Source of the DNA: Nitrospira sp. | Lineage (GTDB): Bacteria > Nitrospirota > Nitrospiria > Nitrospirales > Nitrospiraceae | Length of the DNA stretch: 6,001 nt | Direction of reading: 5' to 3' | Assembly: GCA_025363325.1 (NCBI GenBank) | Contig: JANYEF010000125.1 | Location: 1-6,001 of the forward strand | Shown: positions 1 to 4,959 of the stretch, in pieces | Layout: each line of letters opens with the position of its first letter | How positions within the stretch are numbered: the first letter of the stretch is position 1 | Position numbers and translations under genes: made by a program | The notes under the pieces: generated by a model | What the model saw: only the letters and a program-made list of their open reading frames with translations | The model's database searches: none | Told to the model about the DNA's origin: nothing

Positions 1-541
1 GGATGTTCTTGGGGCCGAGGTCGTGGGCGAGATAGCGGACGGTGGCTTCGAGCGCGGCTTTGGCGACCCCCATGACGTTGTAGTGAGGCACGACCCGTTC
101 CGCTCCGAGGTAGGTGAGCGTGACGACGGAGCCGCCGTCGGTCATCAAGGGCAGGGCGGCTCTGGTGAGGGCGACGAGCGAATAGGCGCTCACGTCGAGT
201 GCTGTGGCAAATCCTTGCCGCGTCGTGTTTACGAACTGCCCCATGAGTTCTTCGCGCGGGGCAAAGGCGACTGAGTGGACGAGGAAGTCGAGCTTCGTAG
301 TTTCTTTCCCCACGCTCTGCATCAATGCCGCGATTTGCGCATCGTCTGCCACGTCACAGGGAAAGGCTTTCGCGCCGGGCATAGTGGCAACCAGTTCTTC
401 GACGTTCTCCCGTAACCGCTCGCTTTGATAATTGAACAGTAGCTTGGCGCCCTGTCCTGCCGCCGATTGGGCGATGGCCCAGGCGATGCTGTGCTTGTTT
501 GCCACTCCAATAATCAGCCCGTACTTACCGTCTAGCAGCAT
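1..541 (-). CDS. fabI: Enoyl-[acyl-carrier-protein] reductase (NADH), FabI; partial, C-terminus outside window
   Basis: FabI performs the last step of each type II fatty-acid elongation cycle, reducing trans-2-enoyl-ACP to acyl-ACP with NAD(P)H in the cytoplasm. The 180 visible residues begin MLLDGKYGLIIGVANKHSIA, which carries the divergent FabI dinucleotide-binding motif (G12 to A20) typical of this short-chain dehydrogenase branch. The catalytic set is present: Tyr144, and the Tyr154-x6-Lys161 pair in the segment YNVMGVAK. These match Tyr146, Tyr156 and Lys163 of E. coli FabI. FabI is usually about 255-265 residues, so roughly 80 residues, including the substrate-binding loop, lie off the left edge. 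The ATG at 541 is favoured because AGGAG (plus positions 546-550) sits four bases upstream and the N-terminus begins where the family normally begins. It is the third gene of a minus-strand run, but a 191-bp gap with its own promoter-like signals suggests separate transcription. The family assignment is secure. Confidence 0.96.
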   Translation of the reverse strand, partial: MLLDGKYGLIIGVANKHSIAWAIAQSAAGQGAKLLFNYQSERLRENVEELVATMPGAKAFPCDVADDAQIAALMQSVGKETTKLDFLVHSVAFAPREELMGQFVNTTRQGFATALDVSAYSLVALTRAALPLMTDGGSVVTLTYLGAERVVPHYNVMGVAKAALEATVRYLAHDLGPKNI

Positions 542-574
542 ATGACTCCTGTTTTTTATCAGGATTGGTGGAAA

Positions 575-625
575 TCGTGAAGCGTCTTTCATAAAGTACA
601 AACGGGAACGAGAGGCGCTTCACGA
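575..625. repeat. 10-bp inverted repeat in the fabI leader
   Basis: Perfect inverted repeat: TCGTGAAGCG at 575-584 and CGCTTCACGA at 616-625, separated by 31 bp. It lies 34-84 bp upstream of the fabI start codon. If the proposed promoter at 648-676 is used, both arms would be transcribed and could pair in the fabI 5' leader. Alternatively it is a pair of half-sites for a DNA-binding regulator. It does not match the FapR or FabR operators I know. The repeat is directly visible; its role is inferred. Confidence 0.5.
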
Positions 626-647
626 ACGAATCCTAGTCTCGGCTGCG

Positions 648-676
648 AAGATACCACGATTCGCGGGCTTGTTCCA
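648..676 (-). promoter_or_regulatory. Possible fabI promoter with extended -10
   Basis: On the minus strand, TGGAAC (plus 671-676) lies 17 bp upstream of TATCTT (plus 648-653), which is preceded by TGG to form an extended -10 (TGnTATCTT). The -35 matches consensus at only three of six positions. The predicted transcript would begin near 640 and carry a leader of about 100 nt containing the inverted repeat at 575-625. This is a pattern match by eye only. Confidence 0.3.
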
Positions 677-692
677 GGAGTGGCGACCGGTC

Positions 693-711
693 GTTTGGAG
701 CGAGCTCAAAC
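693..711 (-). terminator. Weak hairpin after the zinc-ribbon gene
   Basis: GTTTGGAGC (693-701) and GCTCAAAC (704-711) form an 8-bp stem with one bulged G and a two-base loop gap, about 22 bases past the stop of the zinc-ribbon gene on the minus strand. No T-tract follows on that strand, so intrinsic termination is doubtful. An adjacent 10-bp palindrome CGACCGGTCG (684-693) may be part of the same structure. Confidence 0.2.
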
Positions 712-732
712 AAAGAAGTAGAGGAGCGTTTG

Positions 733-1539
733 CTATCGTGTGGCGATGACGAGGGTGTTGTTCTCGATACGGATGGATTCAATCTGGGGCGGGAGCTGGA
801 ATTTGTCTCTGTTCTGGGGTGAGTCGAACAGTTGATGGACGACATAGTTGAGCGTCGACGATGGAATGGGCAATGAGCCTAGCTTGCCCGCGGTGGGTTT
901 CAGGTGAATATAGCCCCCCTGGGTCTCAATCGTGCCGTCGAGTTGGAGCGAGATTTCTTTCCCGTAGAGGGCGAACAGCGCATAGGCCCGAAGTTGGTTG
1001 CCCATGAGGCTCATGCGGACATCCTTCAGTGCGGATTGAACCTCTTGCACGCTCGGCTCGCTTCCCACGGGAGCTGGGATACCAGCTTGTTGTGCTTGAT
1101 GGGCGGACGCCATGGCAAGATTGTCGCGCATCCACTGATTGAGCTCCGCTTCGTTAAGGGTCATTGCGTGAGGTTGGCTCGCCTGCGCGGCCATTTGCAG
1201 CTGGGCCATCTTCTCGGCCACACGATTGGATGCCTGCGGGTCGGTTTGAATCGACAGCGGCGGTGTTTGGCGGAAAATCAGCAGCAGCACGCCTATGCTG
1301 AGTGTCAGGGAGATCCAGGGGAGAATACGGAACATCCGAGACAAGAGTCCTGGAGCCGCCGGACGTGACTCCGTATCGGCGACTGTGGCCGGCGCTTCCT
1401 CGACAGCCGGCGCCGGCGTTTTGAATTTTGAGAATATGATCCCGCAACGCAGACACTCCGGTCCATCCTCTTGCTCGAAGCCACACATCGGGCAGGTCAG
1501 AGCTGTCCTGCCTTGTAATGACGAGGATTGCAATCGCAT
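733..1539 (-). CDS. Zinc-ribbon, single-pass membrane protein of unknown function
   Basis: I do not recognise a named function. Counting from the ATG at 1539 (268 aa), a four-cysteine zinc ribbon occupies residues 16-33 as CPMCG...CLRCG. A Pro/Ala/Glu-rich linker follows, then one hydrophobic segment at about residues 72-89 (LPWISLTLSIGVLLLIF) that should cross the membrane. The remaining 180 residues are predicted soluble and include a GGYIHLKPTAGKLGSLPIP stretch that looks like a beta-rich conserved core. The ribbon lies before the TM segment, so it should be cytoplasmic and the C-terminal domain periplasmic. The start is uncertain. A TTG at 1575 extends the frame by 12 residues but has no ribosome binding site, and neither does the ATG at 1539. 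A CTG at 1500 is preceded by AGGA at a good distance and would give a protein starting directly at the ribbon. It lies downstream of the mug-like gene on the same strand, 58 bp away from this ATG, and may be co-transcribed with it. Confidence 0.8.
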   Translation of the reverse strand: MRLQSSSLQGRTALTCPMCGFEQEDGPECLRCGIIFSKFKTPAPAVEEAPATVADTESRPAAPGLLSRMFRILPWISLTLSIGVLLLIFRQTPPLSIQTDPQASNRVAEKMAQLQMAAQASQPHAMTLNEAELNQWMRDNLAMASAHQAQQAGIPAPVGSEPSVQEVQSALKDVRMSLMGNQLRAYALFALYGKEISLQLDGTIETQGGYIHLKPTAGKLGSLPIPSSTLNYVVHQLFDSPQNRDKFQLPPQIESIRIENNTLVIATR

Positions 1540-1597
1540 GGATGTGACTGTAGCCCAGAGGGGCGCAAGGCGCAAAGAATTGCGAGAAATAGTCGGG

Positions 1598-2191
1598 CTA
1601 TAGCCGTCTTGTAGAGTCTTTCATCTTGGAGGGGCCGTGCTTCTTGCGAGATCGCTCCATGGTGTCACGGAGGGCTTGAAAGACAGTGAGCATCTCGTGA
1701 TATGAGTAATGTGCATTGCGGCCACTCGGGTTCGGCAAGAGGAATATTTGCGCTCCAGCGAGTTGCACGGTGGTTAGTCCAAGATCGAGAGGGCCTTTCG
1801 ATCGTTCCTTGGGTGAGAAGAGCATTCGAAAGATCGTGACACCTAAGAGAGCCACGATGTGAGGTTGGTAGTGTCTGATTTTTCGTTTCAGGCTCGCTAC
1901 GCCTTGTCGATACTCAACAGGGTCGAGGACATCGATCCCGGCGGTACAGCGGCCGATGATATTGGTGAGCCCGAGGCGCCATTCAGGTAAGCGCAGATCC
2001 TCCCGATAGGTCAGGGGTTCACTGACCAATGTCGATTCATGCAGGAGCTTCCAAAAGCGATTCGAATGCCCGGCAAAATGGTGGCCGGTCTGTGCTGAAC
2101 GGAGGCCCGGATTAATGCCGACAAAGAGCACGAGCACGCCGGGCTGGATGCAGTCGCGGAGTCGCGGGTATCGTCGTCTTGAGTCGCCCAT
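1598..2191 (-). CDS. mug: Mug/TDG-family mismatch-specific uracil (thymine)-DNA glycosylase
   Basis: Family members excise uracil, thymine or etheno-adducts mispaired with guanine, starting base excision repair. Both signature motifs are intact in this 197-aa protein. Motif 1 is GINPG at residues 25-29, where Asn27 corresponds to the water-positioning Asn of Mug (Asn18) and human TDG (Asn140). It is followed by GHHFAGHSNRFWKLL at 36-50, closer to the TDG form (GHH) than to E. coli Mug. Motif 2 is LPNPSGRNAHYS at 152-163, the region that inserts into the DNA minor groove and contacts the opposite guanine. Length is slightly above E. coli Mug (168 aa), mostly from a basic C-terminal tail (RSRKKHGPSK...). 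The ATG at 2191 is the only early ATG and leaves 26 residues before motif 1, but no clear Shine-Dalgarno precedes it. It diverges from the DEKK-protein gene across a 212-bp gap. Fold and chemistry are confident; exact substrate preference is not readable. Confidence 0.93.
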   Translation of the reverse strand: MGDSRRRYPRLRDCIQPGVLVLFVGINPGLRSAQTGHHFAGHSNRFWKLLHESTLVSEPLTYREDLRLPEWRLGLTNIIGRCTAGIDVLDPVEYRQGVASLKRKIRHYQPHIVALLGVTIFRMLFSPKERSKGPLDLGLTTVQLAGAQIFLLPNPSGRNAHYSYHEMLTVFQALRDTMERSRKKHGPSKMKDSTRRL

Positions 2192-2323
2192 ATTGTTCTG
2201 AGGCAGTTTAGTGGGCAGTCAGCCATTCTGCCACAGAAAACAGAAGGTCAGGCCCTTCAGATTAAGATCAGTGAAAATACATAACCAATTGATAAATATA
2301 AAGAGGCATAGGTTTCAATGGCC

Positions 2324-2339
2324 AGGCACCAAGCTTGCT
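2324..2339 (+). promoter_or_regulatory. Candidate sigma-54 (-24/-12) promoter for the DEKK-repeat gene
   Basis: AGGCACCAAGCTTGCT carries GG at 2325-2326 and GC at 2337-2338 with exactly ten bases between them. It matches the RpoN consensus TGGCAC-N5-TTGCW in both halves except for the first base. Transcription would start near 2350, giving a leader of about 54 nt. No convincing sigma-70 pair at correct spacing was found nearby, although the stretch 2275-2301 is AT-rich. Sigma-54 promoters need an upstream activator; no clear palindromic activator site was identified between 2192 and 2320. Confidence 0.5.
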
Positions 2340-2354
2340 AGATACCCCAGGTGA

Positions 2355-2371
2355 GTGCCGATGAATGGCAC
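2355..2371 (+). promoter_or_regulatory. Small hairpin in the 5' leader of the DEKK-repeat gene
   Basis: GTGCC (2355-2359) and GGCAC (2367-2371) can form a 5-bp stem with a 7-base loop, just downstream of the start site predicted from the sigma-54 match. It ends 17 bases before the ribosome binding site, so it would not mask it. It may protect the transcript's 5' end, or be chance. Confidence 0.2.
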
Positions 2372-2388
2372 AATCATCAAACACTAAC

Positions 2389-2394
2389 AAGGAG
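2389..2394 (+). promoter_or_regulatory. Strong ribosome binding site
   Basis: AAGGAG with a 9-base spacer to the ATG at 2404. It fixes the start of the DEKK-repeat gene and is clearly better than the ribosome sites of most genes here, suggesting high translation. Confidence 0.85.
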
Positions 2395-2403
2395 TGACAT
2401 ACT

Positions 2404-2640
2404 ATGAAGCGTATCTTGATGGCAATTATGGCGGTTGCGGTTGCAGTGACGTTCAGCGCTCCGGCCTTCGCTGGTGAAGAGAAGAAGGATGCGAAGGATG
2501 AGAAGAAGGCCCCGAAGATGGTTCAGATGATCAATGCGGACGAGAAGAAAGACGAGAAGAAAGACGAGAAGAAGCCCAAAGCAGGTACGTTCGCCGACGA
2601 GAAGAAGGACGAGAAGAAGAAAGAAGAGAAGGGCAAGTAA
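2404..2640 (+). CDS. Small exported Lys/Glu/Asp-rich DEKK-repeat protein
   Basis: This 78-aa protein has no function I can name. Residues 1-23 form a textbook Sec signal peptide: basic MKR, a hydrophobic core (ILMAIMAVAVAVTF) and an AFA cleavage site before Gly24. The mature part of 55 residues contains 20 Lys, 10 Glu and 7 Asp, with no Cys, Trp, Tyr, His or Arg. It has six DEKK units: one at 32-35, three in tandem at 46-57 and two in tandem at 65-72. A short less charged insert, MVQMIN, precedes the triple array. It is probably disordered in the periplasm or outside the cell, with slight net positive charge. Strong points for a real gene are the ribosome site, signal peptide, candidate sigma-54 promoter and downstream hairpin. 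It is the only plus-strand gene here and stands alone. Possible roles such as metal or polyanion binding, or envelope stress, are guesses. Confidence 0.88.
   Translation: MKRILMAIMAVAVAVTFSAPAFAGEEKKDAKDEKKAPKMVQMINADEKKDEKKDEKKPKAGTFADEKKDEKKKEEKGK
2539..2574 (+). repeat. Three tandem 12-nt repeats encoding DEKK
   Basis: Three copies of GACGAGAAGAAR in direct tandem, in frame, encode DEKKDEKKDEKK (residues 46-57). A further two copies occur at 2596-2619 and one at 2497-2508 (GATGAGAAGAAG). Near-identical codons suggest growth by slippage or unequal crossing-over, so copy number may differ between strains. Confidence 0.85.
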
Positions 2641-2666
2641 TCCCTTTTCTTTGGCGAGGCTAGTTG

Positions 2667-2707
2667 GCTTGAGGGGTCTCCTGCCTAGAGCGGGAGACCC
2701 CTCAAGC
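2667..2707. terminator. Long hairpin between converging genes, probable bidirectional terminator
   Basis: The arms GCTTGAGGGGTCTCC (2667-2681) and GGAGACCCCTCAAGC (2693-2707) are perfectly complementary over 15 bp. The stem can extend inward by three more pairs, including a G-T pair, to leave a 5-base loop. It lies exactly between the stop of the DEKK-repeat gene (2640) and the stop of the Nudix gene (2715), as expected of a shared terminator. Neither strand has a good T-tract after the stem, so it may act with Rho or mainly protect the 3' ends. Confidence 0.75.
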
Positions 2708-2714
2708 GCTGTTC

Positions 2715-3233
2715 CTACCTGACGCTGCTCCGAAGATACACCCCTTGTAATCCCACGATCGACTTTGCATCTCTGATCGCCCCAGTCTCAATCATCTTGA
2801 TTGCTTCCAGCAGAGGCATCTCGATCACTTCGAGGACCTCGTCACGATCGAGCTGCTGCCGACCCGTCGTCAACCCGGTTCCTTTGTAGACGTGGATTAC
2901 TTCGTCGGTGAACCCCGGCGCGGTAAAGATGCTGGAGAGGAGCTCAAGCCTGCCGGCTCGGTATCCGATTTCTTCCTCCAGCTCGCGTGCCGCGCAGACG
3001 ATAGGGTCTTCACCAGGATGAAGTTTTCCCGCAGGGATTTCGTAGATGAATCCTCCTGCCGCGTGGCGGAACTGCCGAATCAAGATGACCGTACCATCGT
3101 CTTTCAGCGGCACCACCGCGGCCGCTCCGGGATGACGCACGACTTCCAGGTCGACCGTGAGGCCGTTGGGCAGCGTGACGGTGTCGACATTCAAGTTCAC
3201 GACGATGCCTGTATAGATGTGTTTGGTTTGCAT
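2715..3233 (-). CDS. Nudix hydrolase, ADP-ribose pyrophosphatase-like
   Basis: Members of this NudF-like group hydrolyse ADP-ribose and related nucleoside diphosphate sugars to AMP and a sugar phosphate, using bound Mg2+. The 172-aa protein contains a complete Nudix box at residues 69-91: Gly69, Glu75, then RELEEEIGY at 83-91, fitting GX5EX7REUXEEXGU. Pro106, 15 residues after the box, is the marker associated with ADP-ribose pyrophosphatases. The N-terminal part (VDTVTLPNG, then VVRHPGAAAVVPL) also follows that subfamily, as does IRQFRHAAGGFIYEIPAG before the box. The ATG at 3233 is the natural start, but it has no good Shine-Dalgarno and directly abuts a 7-nt repeat cluster. It lies 112 bp downstream of gcvT on the same strand and could be read through from it. 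Substrate assignment is by family; some relatives act on GDP-mannose. Confidence 0.92.
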   Translation of the reverse strand: MQTKHIYTGIVVNLNVDTVTLPNGLTVDLEVVRHPGAAAVVPLKDDGTVILIRQFRHAAGGFIYEIPAGKLHPGEDPIVCAARELEEEIGYRAGRLELLSSIFTAPGFTDEVIHVYKGTGLTTGRQQLDRDEVLEVIEMPLLEAIKMIETGAIRDAKSIVGLQGVYLRSSVR

Positions 3234-3338
3234 AGGCTAGAGGCCTGAGGCGAGAGGCAAGGGGTGAAGAGCTAAACACAGGTCAGAGCTCGGTATCATC
3301 TCGGTTCCTCTAGCCTCTCGCCCATTGCCTCGTGCCTG
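3233..3338. repeat. Two inverted clusters of a 7-nt NNGCCTC repeat
   Basis: Read on the minus strand, 3260 to 3233 is four successive heptads: TTGCCTC, TCGCCTC, AGGCCTC, TAGCCTA. Read on the plus strand, 3304 to 3338 is five: GTTCCTC, TAGCCTC, TCGCCCA, TTGCCTC, GTGCCTG. The clusters are therefore inverted relative to each other, and two different 10-bp perfect pairings are possible: 3234-3243 with 3307-3316, and 3250-3259 with 3313-3322. They fill most of the gcvT-Nudix gap, and the first cluster touches the Nudix start codon. The pattern is seen directly; whether it is a genome-wide repeat family cannot be judged from one window. Confidence 0.65.
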
Positions 3339-3345
3339 GGCAAGG

Positions 3346-4458
3346 CTAGGCCTTGGGCCTCCTATAGAACGGTGGCTTGACAATGATTGCGGGGACGTTC
3401 TTGCTACGGATCTCGATCAAGACGGGGGTGCCGGGCTCCGCATAGCGCAGAGGCACATAGCCCAACCCGATGCCCTTCTGTAGGAGCGGGGAGAGATTAC
3501 CGCTCGTGACGTCGCCGATGGGGTGGGAGGTCGCAGGGTCGAGGATTCTGAATCCGTGGCGAGGCACGGCTTTCTCGACGAGTTCAAAGGCGACGAATCG
3601 GCGAGTGACTCCGGCCTGCTTCTGCGCCAGGAGCGCCTGGCTGCCGATGAACTCACCCTTTTGGAAGCTGATGGTCCAGTCCGCATTGGCTTCGAGTGGC
3701 GTCGTGTCTTCGCCCATGTCATTGCCATAGAGCAGATAGCCCATTTCCAACCGGAGAAGATCCCTAGAGCCGAGCCCGGCAGGTTTGAGTCCCCACGTCT
3801 GTCCCTTGTCGACGAGCAGGTCCCAGAGGCGGCCGACTTTGTCTGCGTCGATATAGATTTCATAGCCCAGTTCACCGGTGTAGCCGGTCCGGGCCAGCAA
3901 GCAGGAAAGTCCGCCGATCGTACCGTCACAGGTGTGATGGAGCTTGAGTCCTTCGAGCGCTGACCCGCCAAGGCTGATAAGCAGTTCGCGAGATTTGGAA
4001 CCTTGAATGGCCACTTGGGCCAATTCGACTGACCGATCTTCGAGACGAACAGTCTTGTCCTGGGCAAGTTGGGATTGTAGCCACGACAGGATCTTCTCGC
4101 GGTTTGAGGCATTCACGCACAATAAAAACTCGTCCGAGGCGAGCCGATAGACGAAGATGTCGTCCTTGATACCGCCGCGCTCGTTGCAGACCATGGAATA
4201 CTGGGCTTGAGAGACGGCGAGCTTGCCGACGTCGTTGGTGGTGACTCGCTGGAGGAAGGCGACAGCACCCGAACCGGCGATCCGTAGCCGGCCCATATGG
4301 CTCACATCGAAGAGGCCGATATGGGAACGGACGGTATGGTACTCGTCTAAGACACCGCTGTATTGGATGGGCATCTCCCATCCTGCGAAATCGACGAGTT
4401 TGGCCCCACAAGATTGATGGTGCGTGATCAGAGGAGTGCGTTGCATAACGTGGCTCAC
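3346..4458 (-). CDS. gcvT: Aminomethyltransferase, glycine cleavage system T protein
   Basis: GcvT takes the aminomethyl group carried on lipoylated H protein, releases ammonia and passes the one-carbon unit to tetrahydrofolate as 5,10-methylene-THF. The 370-aa protein is of normal length and carries the family landmarks in order: RTPLITHH near the start, FAGWEMPIQYSG (24-35), FDVSHMGRLRI (50-60), the acidic GGIKDD segment (95-100) that contains the conserved folate-site Asp, YTGELGYEIY (193-202), and RDLLRLEMGYLLYGNDM (232-248) followed by TPLEA. The C-terminal barrel with GDVTSGNLSP (315-324) is complete. A GTG start at 4458 overlaps the upstream FKBP stop as GTGA, arguing for translational coupling. 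The ATG at 4446 (MQRTPL) is equally plausible by homology; neither has a Shine-Dalgarno. No gcvH or gcvP is present here, so the rest of the complex must be encoded elsewhere. Confidence 0.96.
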   Translation of the reverse strand: MSHVMQRTPLITHHQSCGAKLVDFAGWEMPIQYSGVLDEYHTVRSHIGLFDVSHMGRLRIAGSGAVAFLQRVTTNDVGKLAVSQAQYSMVCNERGGIKDDIFVYRLASDEFLLCVNASNREKILSWLQSQLAQDKTVRLEDRSVELAQVAIQGSKSRELLISLGGSALEGLKLHHTCDGTIGGLSCLLARTGYTGELGYEIYIDADKVGRLWDLLVDKGQTWGLKPAGLGSRDLLRLEMGYLLYGNDMGEDTTPLEANADWTISFQKGEFIGSQALLAQKQAGVTRRFVAFELVEKAVPRHGFRILDPATSHPIGDVTSGNLSPLLQKGIGLGYVPLRYAEPGTPVLIEIRSKNVPAIIVKPPFYRRPKA

Positions 4459-4823
4459 AGGCCAAGGAGTTCGACATCGAAGATCAACGTCGCGTGTGGA
4501 GGAATCAAGCCGCCCGCCCCCTGTGCGCCATAACCGAGCTTGGAAGGAATGGTCAGCTTTCGTTTCCCGCCCACTTTCATGCCCTTGACGCCCTCATCCC
4601 ATCCTTTGATGACTCGACCAGCGCCCAGAGGAAAAGAGAACGGCTGGCCGCGGTCCACGGAACTGTCGAATTTCTTCCCATTTTCTAGCCAGCCAGTGTA
4701 ATGCACGCTGACGGTCTGTCCCGCCTCCGCCGTCGCTCCGGTTCCGATCGTGAGATCGACATACTGCAACCCCGATGACGTCGTGACTTCATTCCCTTCG
4801 GCACCTGCTTCATGAAACGGCAT
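4455..4823 (-). CDS. FKBP-type peptidyl-prolyl cis-trans isomerase
   Basis: It catalyses cis-trans isomerisation of Xaa-Pro bonds and assists protein folding. The 122 residues hold a single FKBP domain from about residue 18 to the end. Positions equivalent to the FKBP12 pocket are all present: Tyr42, Phe52, Asp53, Val71-Ile72, Trp75, Tyr98 and Phe115, within HYTGWLENGKKFDSS and GRVIKGWDEGVKGMKVG. The GYGAQGAGGLIPPHATLIF loop is standard. There is no signal peptide and no insert-in-flap domain, so it is a minimal, cytoplasmic, FKBP12-like enzyme rather than SlyD or an exported FkpA type. The ATG at 4823 is supported by AAAGGAG with a six-base spacer. Its stop overlaps the GTG of gcvT, so the two are probably one transcription unit. 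It starts 136 bp after the FIST gene ends. Confidence 0.95.
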   Translation of the reverse strand: MPFHEAGAEGNEVTTSSGLQYVDLTIGTGATAEAGQTVSVHYTGWLENGKKFDSSVDRGQPFSFPLGAGRVIKGWDEGVKGMKVGGKRKLTIPSKLGYGAQGAGGLIPPHATLIFDVELLGL

Positions 4824-4886
4824 GTTTGCTCCTTTCCTGATCGTCGGTCACCCAACCACGATGGATGATAAGTGACAACGGAGTAG

Positions 4887-4916
4887 TAAATTGCGTCGCA
4901 CAGGATCCCCTGCCAA
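4887..4916 (-). promoter_or_regulatory. Weak possible promoter for the FKBP-gcvT unit
   Basis: On the minus strand TTGGCA (plus 4911-4916) is followed after 18 bp by AATTTA (plus 4887-4892). The -35 is good, the -10 is poor. It lies in the 136-bp gap between the FIST gene and the FKBP gene, where an own promoter is plausible. Pattern match only. Confidence 0.2.
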
Positions 4917-4959
4917 CGTCTGGACCGCCGATCCTGTTCAAGAACTCAATGAACGGCTC

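Noticed and set aside
904..1368. 154-aa plus-strand open frame
   Set aside because: Lies wholly antisense to the zinc-ribbon gene, has no ribosome binding site and no recognisable motif; expected by chance in GC-rich coding DNA.
1554..1602. Inverted repeat GGGCTA/TAGCCC spanning the end of the Mug gene and the zinc-ribbon start
   Set aside because: Only 6 bp with a long spacer; likely chance. It does not support a terminator between the two genes.
2275..2301. AT-rich tract considered as a sigma-70 promoter for the DEKK-repeat gene
   Set aside because: TTGATA has no acceptable -10 at 16-18 bp, and the tract lies over 100 bp from the start codon; the -24/-12 element fits better.
2534..2722. 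Arg/Lys-rich plus-strand frame overlapping the DEKK-repeat gene
   Set aside because: It is the +1 shadow of the GAC-GAG-AAG-AAG repeats and runs through the terminator hairpin; no ribosome site.
2892..3248. 118-aa plus-strand open frame
   Set aside because: Antisense to the Nudix gene and rich in charged residues of the kind produced by reading a coding strand backwards.
3233..3338. Heptad clusters considered as a CRISPR-like or tandem spacer array
   Set aside because: Units are 7 nt with no spacers and there are no cas genes; treated as an intergenic low-complexity repeat instead.
3523..3963. 146-aa plus-strand open frame, and a 231-aa minus-strand frame at 3417-4112
   Set aside because: Both are shadows of gcvT, whose frame carries every family motif.
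4901..4936. 7-bp inverted repeat CAGGATC/GATCCTG after the FIST stop, considered as a terminator
   Set aside because: 22-base loop, short stem and no T-tract; too weak to call.
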